This document shows, piece by piece, positions 6,781 through 13,717 of a stretch of 46,489 bases of DNA (the stretch's first letter is position 1; each line of letters opens with the position of its first letter). The notes beneath the pieces were generated by a model. It worked only from the letters and a program-made list of their open reading frames with translations, was not told the DNA's origin and searched no databases. Source of the stretch: a virus. Position numbers and translations under genes: made by a program. The stretch is from positions 1 through 46,489 of the IMG/VR virus record IMGVR_UViG_3300005337_000010; one strand, 5' to 3'.

Positions 6781-7187
6781 CCATGGGAAGCGTGAACAAA
6801 GTCATCATCGTCGGCAACCTCGGAGCCGACCCAGAGTTGAAATACACGCCGTCGAGCAAGGCTGTCTGCAACCTGCGCGTCGCCACCGCCGAAACGTGGA
6901 AGGACAAGAGCGGCACGAAGCAGGAAAAGACCGAATGGCACCGCGTGACCGTCTGGGGGGACATGGGCGAGAACTGCTCGAAGTACCTGGCCAAAGGACG
7001 GTCGGTCTATATCGAGGGTCGCCTTCAAACGCGCAGCTACGACAAGGACGGGCAGAAGCACTACGCCACGGGCGTCATCGCCGAGAAGGTCGTGTTCCTC
7101 GGCGGCGCGAAGGGTGAAGGATCGGCCGGAGGAAAGTCAGACGATGCGCCTCCGCCTCCCATCTCCGACGAGGACGTGCCGTTTTGA
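6777..7187 (+). CDS. ssb: Single-stranded DNA-binding protein
   Basis: The OB-fold signature is clear: [20 protein letters not shown] near the N-terminus, then [30 protein letters not shown] and [19 protein letters not shown]. The linker is short and the acidic tail ends DEDVPF, the hydrophobic-tipped C-terminus by which bacterial-type SSBs bind partner proteins. At about 136 residues it is shorter than host SSBs, as is common in phages. The start overlaps the recombinase stop (ATGA); a second in-frame ATG at 6783 is equally plausible. It protects single strands and loads the annealing protein during replication and recombination. Confidence 0.96.
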   Translation: MTMGSVNKVIIVGNLGADPELKYTPSSKAVCNLRVATAETWKDKSGTKQEKTEWHRVTVWGDMGENCSKYLAKGRSVYIEGRLQTRSYDKDGQKHYATGVIAEKVVFLGGAKGEGSAGGKSDDAPPPPISDEDVPF

Positions 7188-7489
7188 CGCGAGCAACAGC
7201 GCACGAAGTCGTCAGGCAGGTCGCCCTGCTGCACGGCGTCCAGGTGTACAAGGTACACGGCAAACAGCGCAGCAAGTTCATGCACAAGGTCCGCTTCGAG
7301 ATAGCCTCGGTCCTTCGTGGCATGGGCATGAGCTACCCCGAGATCGGCCGCGCCATGAACCGCGACCATTCGACGATACACGTCCTGCTCAACGGCAAGG
7401 CGCGCAACCCGAAGCTGTACATCAACGACAACCCGAGCACGACGTTCGCCAGGCTCTTGGCCGGCGGCGACTGGAGGCCGACCACATGA
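7184..7489 (+). CDS. Orphan DnaA domain IV-like DNA-binding protein (101 aa)
   Basis: A TTG start overlaps the SSB stop (TTGA). The core [19 protein letters not shown] closely resembles the helix-turn-helix signature of the DnaA C-terminal domain, in which the R-D-H-S/T-T-I/V segment contacts the DnaA box. An N-terminal helix ([19 protein letters not shown]) fits the start of that domain. The AAA+ ATPase part of DnaA is absent. Next to SSB and the annealing protein, it probably recognises DnaA-box-like sites to direct or block initiation, on the phage or on the host origin. Confidence 0.8.
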   Translation: MTRATAHEVVRQVALLHGVQVYKVHGKQRSKFMHKVRFEIASVLRGMGMSYPEIGRAMNRDHSTIHVLLNGKARNPKLYINDNPSTTFARLLAGGDWRPTT

Positions 7490-7575
7490 CCATCATCCGA
7501 CCCGTCCGCTGGCTGAATCTACTGGCCGTGATGCTCGGCATGCTGGCCGTGCTGGTGATGAAGGGTTGGCCATGA
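7486..7575 (+). CDS. Tiny membrane protein (29 aa)
   Basis: The frame is bounded by ATGA overlaps at both ends. After MTIIRPVRW comes one hydrophobic stretch (LNLLAVMLGMLAVLVM) long enough to cross a membrane, ending in KGWP. There is no homology I can name. Support comes from its perfect fit into the coupled operon and its clear hydrophobic pattern. Confidence 0.55.
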   Translation: MTIIRPVRWLNLLAVMLGMLAVLVMKGWP

Positions 7576-7775
7576 CCATTACGCGCAACATCGAGTTGGA
7601 CGAACGCCGATGCTACGAATGCGGCAGGTTCTGCGCCACAGAACGCGGCATCTCGTACACGTGCCCGTACTGCGCCGATAGGCGTGCTGACGAGCGAATC
7701 GAGAACATAGAGGCCATGCGCCGGTCAATGGCTGCGCTTCGTGGCGCTCTCACGAAGGCGAAGGCACGTCGATGA
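7572..7775 (+). CDS. Zinc-ribbon microprotein (67 aa)
   Basis: ATG 7572 overlaps the previous stop; an upstream in-frame TTG is less likely. CYECGRFC is followed 16 residues on by CPYC, giving a four-cysteine zinc ribbon at residues 14-35. The C-terminal half is a charged helix (RRADERIENIEAMRRSMAAL). Such proteins usually act as protein or nucleic-acid adaptors; the function here is unknown. Confidence 0.72.
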   Translation: MTITRNIELDERRCYECGRFCATERGISYTCPYCADRRADERIENIEAMRRSMAALRGALTKAKARR

Positions 7776-8194
7776 CGACCCTCCGCTACAAGCTGCTCGC
7801 CGGCATGCCGCCACCCGCGTACCAAACGGCCGGCGCGTCCGGAATCGACCTGTGCGCAAGGCTTCCCATGGTCATCCACCCGGGCGCCACCGTGAGAATG
7901 CCGCTTGGGATTGCAGTCGAGATACCGACAGGCTACGAAGGCCAGCTTCGCCCCAGATCGTCAAGGTCACTTGAAGGCGTCTTGCTTCACGACGGAACCA
8001 TCGATTCCGATTACCGCGGCGAGATTTCCGCGGTGCTTACGAACGTTAGTCGCATCGGCGTAGTTTACATAGTACCAGGCGACCGCATAGCCCAGCTCGT
8101 AATCGCGCCGGTCGAGCGCGTCGAGCTGGTACGCGTCGAGCAGCTTAGCGAGACGGCGCGGGGGACTGGCGCCTTTGGTTCAACGGGAAGGTGA
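7772..8194 (+). CDS. dut: dUTPase (dUTP diphosphatase), trimeric type
   Basis: All five trimeric-dUTPase motifs are present in order: AGASGIDLC (20-28), RPRSS (60-64), GTIDSDYRGE (75-84) with the catalytic Asp, GDRIAQLVI (103-111) and the flexible C-terminal RGTGAFGSTG (130-139). At 140 residues it has the standard length. It hydrolyses dUTP to dUMP and pyrophosphate, keeping uracil out of phage DNA and feeding dTMP synthesis. The gene is coupled by ATGA to its neighbour within the early operon. Confidence 0.96.
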   Translation: MTTLRYKLLAGMPPPAYQTAGASGIDLCARLPMVIHPGATVRMPLGIAVEIPTGYEGQLRPRSSRSLEGVLLHDGTIDSDYRGEISAVLTNVSRIGVVYIVPGDRIAQLVIAPVERVELVRVEQLSETARGTGAFGSTGR

Positions 8195-8201
8195 GGCAAC
8201 C

Positions 8202-8546
8202 ATGGGAATAGCACCGGAAAGCATTGTCACGCTCAAAGAGAAGAAGGCGCACCCGCTTATTCCATTCAAGCCGGGGGAACCTCTACGGGTCGTTCGCGTC
8301 TCGAAGTACAAGACGGACAAGAAGCGCGTCACCGTCGAATCGATGGACCAGAAGAACGCGTGCGAGCTGTTCCCGTCGCATCTTCGGCTGGTCGACATAC
8401 TCGAAGTCGACGGCGTGCTACGGCCGATGGAGGCATGGGCGCGCGACTGCGGCATCACCGTCGGTGCACTCAAGGAGCGCATCAAGTACGGCTGGTCGAA
8501 CAAGGACGCGGCGACGCTTCCGAAGGGCAAGAAGCCAGCGGCTTGA
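8202..8546 (+). CDS. Unknown protein with C-terminal HTH-like segment (114 aa)
   Basis: ATG 8202 is preceded by AAGGTGAGG. The first 70 residues are beta-rich and basic (LRVVRVSKYKTDKKRVTVES). The C-terminal part reads MEAWARDCGITVGALKERIK followed by YGWSNKDAATLPKG, which looks like a phage-type helix-turn-helix of the 'activator-like' kind that reads a site and ends in a Trp-containing turn. DNA binding is inferred only from this pattern. Confidence 0.72.
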   Translation: MGIAPESIVTLKEKKAHPLIPFKPGEPLRVVRVSKYKTDKKRVTVESMDQKNACELFPSHLRLVDILEVDGVLRPMEAWARDCGITVGALKERIKYGWSNKDAATLPKGKKPAA

Positions 8547-8548
8547 CC

Positions 8549-8812
8549 ATGGCCATCAACGTCAACGACAAGATCGGCGGGCTCACCATTCACCGCGTCG
8601 ACGTGTTCGATCGGCACGGAGACGGCTGCTACCTGGCCGTGTTCGTAGGCGGCGAGCGGCCAACGCCTGGAAGCATCAGCGTCACGCTGTCTCGCGACCA
8701 GGCGCATGAACTCGCGGCGCAGTTGCTCGAGACGGCTGACGAACTCGGTCCCGGAGTCATGGAGCGTGGCCGCGATGACCGGTCGTTCTCGTACAGGTTG
8801 AGGCGACCATGA
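8549..8812 (+). CDS. Unknown small alpha/beta protein (87 aa)
   Basis: The start is ATG 8549, directly after the previous stop. Sequence: VNDKIGGLTIHRVDVFDRHG, a strand pair with GCYLAVFVGG, then a helix (SRDQAHELAAQLLETADEL). It appears to be a compact alpha/beta domain. Its stop overlaps the next ATG. No family recognised. Confidence 0.7.
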   Translation: MAINVNDKIGGLTIHRVDVFDRHGDGCYLAVFVGGERPTPGSISVTLSRDQAHELAAQLLETADELGPGVMERGRDDRSFSYRLRRP

Positions 8813-8898
8813 TCCGCATCGCTCTCGTCAAGTGCTACGCGTGCCGTCACAGCTTCTTCCTGTTCGGTAGCGGCGTGTGCCCAAGGTGCGGCGCGTGA
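8809..8898 (+). CDS. Minimal zinc-ribbon peptide (29 aa)
   Basis: CYAC and CPRC pairs separated by 12 residues (KCYACRHSFFLFGSGVCPRC) occupy nearly the whole protein, so this is close to the minimum size for a rubredoxin-like zinc knuckle. Both ends overlap the neighbours (ATGA and GTGA), which supports translation of such a short frame. Confidence 0.6.
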   Translation: MIRIALVKCYACRHSFFLFGSGVCPRCGA

Positions 8899-9473
8899 AG
8901 GTCGCGGCGCTGTTCGTCCAACGTGGCGGTGTGTATTGGAACCTGGAAGACGTCGATCCGTGGGATGAGGAGCGCGACGCCAGGAAGTATGCGGGGCCGT
9001 TTCCGGTGGTCGCGCATCCGCCGTGCGCACGATGGGGAAACTACTGGTTCGGCTCTCCGTCCGGGGCGCGCAGATTTGAACTAGGAGACGACGGCGATTG
9101 CTTCGCTTTCGCTTTACATGCCGTTCGTAGATGGGGAGGAGTGCTCGAGCACCCAGCCGGCAGCAGAGCATGGAAGAGGTTCGGACTGAGACCACCGGTG
9201 AGTATCTTCGGATGGACGGGGTCAGACAACCAGTCAGGGTGGACGTGCCAAGTAGACCAGTCCGCTTACGGCCACGAAGCTCAGAAGTCGACGTGGCTAT
9301 ACGCTCAGGCTCCTGATCCAAAGTTGCTACCGGAGCTGTTCTTTGGCCCAATGCCAGGTAAGCGACCGCTCGAGCATCTGTCGAAGCGACAGCGCGCAGC
9401 CACGCCGCTGCCGTTCCGTGACCTACTCCTGACCATCGCCAGGTCAGTACGGACGTTACCGAACGCTCCCTAG
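8895..9473 (+). CDS. Phage protein with PPC motif, distant methyltransferase-like guess (192 aa)
   Basis: The GTG start overlaps the previous stop. The protein reads KVAALFVQRGGVYWNLEDVD, then PVVAHPPCARWGNYW (HPPC near residue 45), GVLEHPAGSRAW and later TWLYAQAPDP. This order recurs in a phage hypothetical-protein family I recognise but cannot name. PPC followed by a GGVLEHP element recalls motif IV and the following strand of C5-cytosine methyltransferases, yet no S-adenosylmethionine-binding FxGxG is visible, so methylation is only a guess. It ends the first half of the rightward operon. Confidence 0.72.
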   Translation: MKVAALFVQRGGVYWNLEDVDPWDEERDARKYAGPFPVVAHPPCARWGNYWFGSPSGARRFELGDDGDCFAFALHAVRRWGGVLEHPAGSRAWKRFGLRPPVSIFGWTGSDNQSGWTCQVDQSAYGHEAQKSTWLYAQAPDPKLLPELFFGPMPGKRPLEHLSKRQRAATPLPFRDLLLTIARSVRTLPNAP

Positions 9474-9531
9474 TCAGAACGACGCGATACGATACCCACA
9501 CTGCGCAGTTACGTAGGTGGATCTTTTTTTC

Positions 9532-9561
9532 TTGACCAAGGCGTAACACTTACGGTAGCAT
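9532..9561 (+). promoter_or_regulatory. Internal promoter for the replication-protein gene
   Basis: TTGACC (9532-9537), an 18-bp spacer and TAGCAT (9556-9561) precede ATG 9573 by 11 bases, implying a leader of only about five bases. The 99-bp gap 9474-9572 is one of few in the operon and is locally AT-richer, with a run of seven T at 9524-9530. It also shares words with the control region near 17110. Confidence 0.65.
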
Positions 9562-9572
9562 TTTGCGATTAC

Positions 9573-10559
9573 ATGAGCGGTTACACAAAGCTGTTCTCAA
9601 GTATCGTAACTTCCACAATCTGGCGCGAGAGTGACCACGTCAGGCTGGTTTGGGTGACCATGCTGGCCCTCGCTGACAAGTACGGAGTGGTCGAGGCGTC
9701 TGTGCCCGGCCTGGCAGACCTAGCCCGCGTGTCTCGAAGTCTCTGCGATGACGCGCTGAAAGTGCTCATGAGCCCAGATCCAGATAGCCGCACGAAGGAC
9801 CATGACGGGCGCAGACTGGTCGCCGTCGATGGCGGGTGGCAGCTCATCAACCACGGCAAGTACCGCGACCGCATGAGTGCAGAGGACCAGAAGGCGAAGA
9901 AGGCCGCGTACATGCGGGCTTACAGGTCGACGCGTAAGGACGACGTAACCGATCGTAGTGCCAGCGTAAACGATCGTAACCAGCCATTACCGACAGTGGC
10001 AAAAGTGCCACAATCAGAATCAGATACAGAATCAGAACCAAAAGCAGACAAGACACAGACTCCGGAGCCAGCGCCGGCAGGAAAGGTTTGGTCGGCAGAG
10101 GACTGGCGGAAGAGGTTCGCCGATGCATGGGGAGCCAGGTACGGCGGCTTCTACGGCAGGGGGGGCGCTGACGGCAAGGCTGTCACTACGCTCTCGGACG
10201 TACTCGAGGCACTGCCTGTAACCGAGCGCCAGGCTGCGCAGCTTCGCGCTGGCTTGATGTTTACCGAGTTCCTGGCACTCGGGGACCAGGTTGCCAAGGA
10301 ACGCCACCCATTCGTGTTCTTCGTGGCTCGGTTCAACGGCCTGCGGGTTGAGAAGAAGGCTGACGCTCCGGTAGCGACAGGAGACTACTGCGGATGGCAC
10401 AAGACGCAGCGCAACAACGGCAAGGCCAGTAACTTCCCGCGTGATACGTGCCCCGAGTGTCGTCACGTCAAGGCGCTGAACGGAACGCGCGTTTCCGACG
10501 TGTACGTAGAACCGCCAGACATCGCGGCGATAAGGAGAAAGAAACTTGGAAATCCATAG
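9573..10559 (+). CDS. Replisome organizer-like replication initiation protein (328 aa)
   Basis: The N-terminus GYTKLFSSIVTSTIWRESDH followed by VRLVWVTMLALADKYGVVEA and LADLARVSRSLCDDALKVL is the winged-helix domain typical of phage replication proteins of the lambda-O/replisome-organizer type. It continues into DGGWQLINHGKYRDRMS, a basic linker (AKKAAYMRAYRSTRKD) and a polar Ser/Glu-rich region. The C-terminal domain is helical, with a late GWHKTQ...CPECRH zinc-like element. Such proteins bind iterated origin sites, often within their own gene, and recruit host helicase. Its own promoter suggests separate control. Confidence 0.75.
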   Translation: MSGYTKLFSSIVTSTIWRESDHVRLVWVTMLALADKYGVVEASVPGLADLARVSRSLCDDALKVLMSPDPDSRTKDHDGRRLVAVDGGWQLINHGKYRDRMSAEDQKAKKAAYMRAYRSTRKDDVTDRSASVNDRNQPLPTVAKVPQSESDTESEPKADKTQTPEPAPAGKVWSAEDWRKRFADAWGARYGGFYGRGGADGKAVTTLSDVLEALPVTERQAAQLRAGLMFTEFLALGDQVAKERHPFVFFVARFNGLRVEKKADAPVATGDYCGWHKTQRNNGKASNFPRDTCPECRHVKALNGTRVSDVYVEPPDIAAIRRKKLGNP

Positions 10560-10968
10560 TGTGCTTCCAGTGACAAGAACCGCGCTGACGATGTGCCACG
10601 AGATGCCGGCCGCAATTCGGGCCAACCTCATCGACTCAGAGCGCCAGCTCCCGATCGCCGAGCAGAAACTACTCGAGGCCCACGACGCCGAGCGGGAATG
10701 GACCGAGCAGCTGGGAAAGCTAGAAATAGAGCGCCGCAGGGAGCAGGTTCGGTACTGGCGTGACCAGGTCCATCGCCACAAGTCCGACCGCCGCCACTGG
10801 CTCGTCCAGGCGCAAGCGTGGCGCGACTGCCTGGCGATTCACCCTGAACTCGTCGACGTCGCGGCCGGTTCGAAGTGCTCGCACGGCTACTCGACGCCGA
10901 TGTGCGTGGTTGTCGAGCCTGAACTCAAGCGAGCTCGCGACCGCGTTCCAGGGGAGGACGACGAATGA
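10546..10968 (+). CDS. Unknown coiled-coil protein (140 aa)
   Basis: TTG 10546 lies eight bases after a clear AAGGAG (10532-10537) and overlaps the previous gene by 14 bases, so the non-ATG start is well supported. The middle is a long charged helix (LLEAHDAEREWTEQLGKLEI then RRREQVRYWRDQVHRHK) that should form a coiled coil. A short Cys-containing C-terminal segment (CSHGYSTPMC) follows. Placed directly after the replication protein, it may be an accessory of replication, but no family is recognised. Confidence 0.72.
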   Translation: MEIHSVLPVTRTALTMCHEMPAAIRANLIDSERQLPIAEQKLLEAHDAEREWTEQLGKLEIERRREQVRYWRDQVHRHKSDRRHWLVQAQAWRDCLAIHPELVDVAAGSKCSHGYSTPMCVVVEPELKRARDRVPGEDDE

Positions 10969-11192
10969 GCACTGTCAAGCACCGTCCGATGATTCGACCG
11001 AAGGCCCTGGTCTACAGGATGCCTCCTGGGCCGGCCGTGAAGTGGGTCAACTCGCCGCGTGTCCCAGGGCGACAGATGTGCGCCATGTGCCACGGCCGGG
11101 GAGGGCACGGAAGAAACTCGGGTGAGCCGTGCCGCAACTGCGGCGGCGATGGGTTCAGGTGGATCTCGGACAGCAACGCACCGATTGACTGA
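10965..11192 (+). CDS. DnaJ-type zinc-finger protein (75 aa)
   Basis: CAMCHGRGGHG and CRNCGGDGFR form two CxxCxGxG repeats, the half-zinc-centre motif of the DnaJ central domain, without any J-domain. Such isolated domains occur in small phage and bacterial proteins that hold unfolded substrates or bind DNA. ATG 10965 overlaps the previous stop. The specific role is unknown. Confidence 0.75.
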   Translation: MSTVKHRPMIRPKALVYRMPPGPAVKWVNSPRVPGRQMCAMCHGRGGHGRNSGEPCRNCGGDGFRWISDSNAPID

Positions 11193-11201
11193 AAGGAAGC
11201 C

Positions 11202-11678
11202 ATGAACTACGGCGGCGGTTACGGGAAGTGGCAGTTTGAGTCAGCGCTCGCCGCATCGAAGAGGAGTGAACCGATGAAATCGAGCAAGGACATCCCGCCG
11301 CGCGTCGGCATGCAGGTACGGTTCAACGACGATGAGACCAAGAGAATCACCGCCGTCACCGGATGTCTGATTATCTGTTCAGACGGCAAGAATCATATCC
11401 ACCCCGCAGATCCGACGGCGGTGGATTGGCCAAGCGGAGATTTCGAAATCGAGTGGACGCCGCCCACCGACGACGAGCGGCGGCTGTTCATGGAGGCGGC
11501 TCGGCACCAGCGGGAGCAAGTGGATGCAAAGACCCATGACTGCGACGAAATGTGCGAAGCGCTAGACGGGGCCGGCGGACTGTGCAACTTCTTCGTGCGC
11601 GCTTCCATCGCCGAAAGCCTCGCGCTCGACGGTGCCGACTACGACAACATGCCCGACTTCGAGGAGCTGGAGCGATGA
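11202..11678 (+). CDS. Unknown protein (158 aa)
   Basis: ATG 11202 follows AAAGGAAG. The N-terminus is Gly/Tyr-rich (NYGGGYGKWQFESALAASKR); a second ATG at 11274, also preceded by AGGAG-like sequence, could give a shorter form starting MKSSKDIPPRVGMQVRF, which begins a compact beta domain. The C-terminal half is acidic, with DCDEMCEALDGAGGLCNFFV. The gene ends in GAGGAGCTGGAGCGATGA, an element repeated at the end of the next gene. No family known. Confidence 0.7.
   Translation: MNYGGGYGKWQFESALAASKRSEPMKSSKDIPPRVGMQVRFNDDETKRITAVTGCLIICSDGKNHIHPADPTAVDWPSGDFEIEWTPPTDDERRLFMEAARHQREQVDAKTHDCDEMCEALDGAGGLCNFFVRASIAESLALDGADYDNMPDFEELER
11661..11678 (+). repeat. Coupling-site repeat, copy 1
   Basis: GAGGAGCTGGAGCGATGA encodes EELER plus stop and includes the next ATG. 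The identical 18 bases recur at 11990-12007. The GGAG within it serves as the Shine-Dalgarno for the overlapping start. Confidence 0.8.
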
Positions 11679-12007
11679 AGGCAGGCGATAAGGTGTTCGT
11701 TCCTCCGGAGCATATCGGCTCCACGGGCCGCACGTACGAGGTAGCCAGGGTTGGAAGAACATGGGCAACAATGAAAGAGACTTGGGCTCCGCGCGTGAAT
11801 CTGGGAACAATGCGCACAGATGGCAATCGTTCGACGCGTGTGTACGAATCAGAGGCGGCGTGGAACATCGAGAGAGAACTATCTAATTCATGGTCCAAAC
11901 TAGTGTCTGATCTTCGCTACATATCGTATTGCAGGCCGAATCACATCGGCCACGAACAGATCGCTGAGATACGCAGTCTGATTTGGCAGGAGGAGCTGGA
12001 GCGATGA
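11675..12007 (+). CDS. Unknown protein with SH3-like opening (110 aa)
   Basis: The ATG lies in the ATGA at the end of the repeat element. It begins KAGDKVFVPPEHIGSTGRTY with alternating beta segments (YEVARVGRTWATMKETW), like the 84-residue protein at 4790. A helical C-terminal half contains RSLIWQEELER. The local base composition is less GC-rich than the neighbours, suggesting recent acquisition. Function unknown. Confidence 0.7.
   Translation: MKAGDKVFVPPEHIGSTGRTYEVARVGRTWATMKETWAPRVNLGTMRTDGNRSTRVYESEAAWNIERELSNSWSKLVSDLRYISYCRPNHIGHEQIAEIRSLIWQEELER
11990..12007 (+). repeat. Coupling-site repeat, copy 2
   Basis: An exact second copy of GAGGAGCTGGAGCGATGA, again spanning a gene end (EELER, stop) and the overlapping start of the following gene. 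Confidence 0.8.
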
Positions 12008-12204
12008 GCGACGACACTGCTTGGCTAGGTAAGCCTATGCACCCAGGTCGTAGGATTACACGCGGGCAATACGTGAAGTGGTTGTTTGAGGCATGCGCAT
12101 TGCCACGCGTAGAAGGCGACAGGCTATTGGTATTGGAGTCTCACGATAGCTTGCGCGAAGGGATTCGAATGCTTGTCATGATGATCAGGGAGACGAAGCG
12201 ATGA
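12004..12204 (+). CDS. Unknown small protein (66 aa)
   Basis: The start overlaps the previous stop (ATGA) at the 18-bp repeat. The protein reads TAWLGKPMHPGRRITRGQYV, then KWLFEACALPRVEGDRLLVL and a closing helix (LREGIRMLVMMIRETKR). No motif recognised; AT content is a little higher than in flanking genes. Confidence 0.62.
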   Translation: MSDDTAWLGKPMHPGRRITRGQYVKWLFEACALPRVEGDRLLVLESHDSLREGIRMLVMMIRETKR

Positions 12205-12401
12205 CGCGCGTGACGAACGAGGACTTGGCGTACGTGAAAGAACACCTCGGTCTGTCGGCGCCCGAGTATGCCAAGGTCGACGCCGTCATCGAAGAGCTGC
12301 TGGCGCTGCGCAAAGTCGCGGATGCGGCGAAACGGCTGCTCGACCTAGGTCTTGCGGCGCCCGCGTGGATCGCGGATGAGCTACGCGAGGCAGGACTATG
12401 A
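12201..12401 (+). CDS. Unknown small helical protein (66 aa)
   Basis: Coupled by ATGA on both sides. It is predicted almost entirely helical (NEDLAYVKEHLGLSAPEYAK, VDAVIEELLALRKVADAAKR) and acidic. No family. The stop overlaps the first of two related genes (12398 and 13714). Confidence 0.62.
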   Translation: MTRVTNEDLAYVKEHLGLSAPEYAKVDAVIEELLALRKVADAAKRLLDLGLAAPAWIADELREAGL

Positions 12402-12682
12402 AGACTGCGCTGGAGTTGCTGGGGGACGAAGCTTACGTTGGCATGATTCGGGTACACGCGGCGCGGCCACTGTCGAGCGAGGCGACGCATACATCGGAAG
12501 GGTGGGTGCGACTGCTTGAACTGGTCGCCCGTCGCGCGCGGGAAGAGGCGTACGACGAGATCGACGCAGCCGCGGAGCGAATCAAGGATGACCTGAGAGA
12601 TTACGTTGATGCTAGCGAAGCGCTCAGGCGCGTGCGCATCGCGATTAGGACAATACGCGCGCTGCCGACGGAGCCGTCATGA
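12398..12682 (+). CDS. MKTALELLGD-family protein, copy A (94 aa)
   Basis: It starts MKTALELLGDEAYVGM, nearly identical in its first ten residues to the protein at 13714, and also shares the later L-E-L-V-A-R-R-A-R-E-E helix. The two genes are therefore paralogues or recombination products with a common N-terminus. Mostly helical; function unknown. Both ends overlap the neighbours. Confidence 0.68.
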   Translation: MKTALELLGDEAYVGMIRVHAARPLSSEATHTSEGWVRLLELVARRAREEAYDEIDAAAERIKDDLRDYVDASEALRRVRIAIRTIRALPTEPS

Positions 12683-13080
12683 CCGCCGCGGACGCACTTC
12701 GCCGGTTGCTCGCGGACGTACGGGCGGCGCGGGACTGCTCCGATGCCGACGAGTGCGACCACGCGCTGCATTCTTGTCACCGCAACATCCGCGGCTTGCA
12801 GTACCTCGAACGCCTGGCGCTCGCCGGGCTGGCGGGGGAGGCGGCGCCGAAGATGACCGCCCGCGAAAGGGTCCATCGCGCCATGAGGGATAGCAAGGAC
12901 GGGGTGTTTGGAATCTGCTGGAATTCAACAGAGCGTCAGCTTTCGGAGTGCTCTCTCGTTTGCGACGCACTGACGAAGGAATTCGAGCCGACCGAGGATG
13001 GAAAGCAGACCATCGGCCCAGACCGGCCTAGCGCATACGAGCACAAGCCTGGCAGCAAGGCAGAGGATGGACAGCCATGA
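12679..13080 (+). CDS. Unknown protein (133 aa)
   Basis: ATGA-coupled. The N-terminal helix (ADALRRLLADVRAARDCSDA) is followed by a Cys/His-containing loop (DECDHALHSCHRNIRG). The central MTARERVHRAMRDSKDGVFG looks like the start of a second helical unit and might be an alternative start. No recognised family. Confidence 0.65.
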   Translation: MTAADALRRLLADVRAARDCSDADECDHALHSCHRNIRGLQYLERLALAGLAGEAAPKMTARERVHRAMRDSKDGVFGICWNSTERQLSECSLVCDALTKEFEPTEDGKQTIGPDRPSAYEHKPGSKAEDGQP

Positions 13081-13442
13081 CGCGCGACCCGTGGAAGCTG
13101 GTGACGGATGAGGCGCAGTTGAGCGCTGGGATGACGGTCGAGCTGCGGCCGTGCGTGACGTCCGGAAGGAACGAGCGCGTCGTTTTGCTACGGAGCGATG
13201 ACGAGCCAGGCGTGTGCAACGGATGCCTGCTTCGGCCGACGAGCCCGTTCGACTGGGTATCTGCGGGATGGAGCGATGACACACTGTCGGACGTGCTATG
13301 CGCCAAGGGAGCCATCCGCGAGCGCCGCCTCTACGCGCTCATCGACGACGACACCGCGGCCGACGAGACGACGGTGAAGCGGAGGCGGGAGGATATCGCG
13401 CACGAGAACTGGGTGCGCAAAGTCGTAAAGGCCCAGGCGTGA
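13077..13442 (+). CDS. Unknown beta-rich protein (121 aa)
   Basis: Starts in an ATGA overlap. The first 80 residues form short strands (AGMTVELRPCVTSGRNERVV) with a CNGC pair, and the C-terminus is a basic helix (TVKRRREDIAHENWVRKVVK). The next gene starts in a GTGA overlap. No family recognised. Confidence 0.65.
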   Translation: MTRDPWKLVTDEAQLSAGMTVELRPCVTSGRNERVVLLRSDDEPGVCNGCLLRPTSPFDWVSAGWSDDTLSDVLCAKGAIRERRLYALIDDDTAADETTVKRRREDIAHENWVRKVVKAQA

Positions 13443-13717
13443 AGGCCAAGCGCGCGAATGGTTTCACGCGAGTCGGTCCGCAGCGCACGGAGCCGATGCG
13501 CACGCAAGCGAATGGCAAGGCGCTGTTCGTGGGCGACTGGAACGCCTACGAAGAGCCGCGACAAGTGATGACCATCGACGAGCGCCACGCCATCGAGCAC
13601 GCCGCGTTCATGCGCGCCAACACGACCGAGGCGCTGGCCCGCGAGTTCGGCCCGTGGGTCAAGGCCGCGGATGGGTCGTGGTTCAGGGATAGGTCGAAGA
13701 GGAGGAGGAAACGATGA
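13439..13717 (+). CDS. Unknown basic protein (92 aa)
   Basis: GTG 13439 overlaps the previous stop. The protein has a basic N-terminus, a central helix (IDERHAIEHAAFMRANTTEA) and an Arg/Lys tail (RDRSKRRRKR) that could bind nucleic acid. The stop overlaps the second MKTALELLGD gene. Function unknown. Confidence 0.63.
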   Translation: MKAKRANGFTRVGPQRTEPMRTQANGKALFVGDWNAYEEPRQVMTIDERHAIEHAAFMRANTTEALAREFGPWVKAADGSWFRDRSKRRRKR

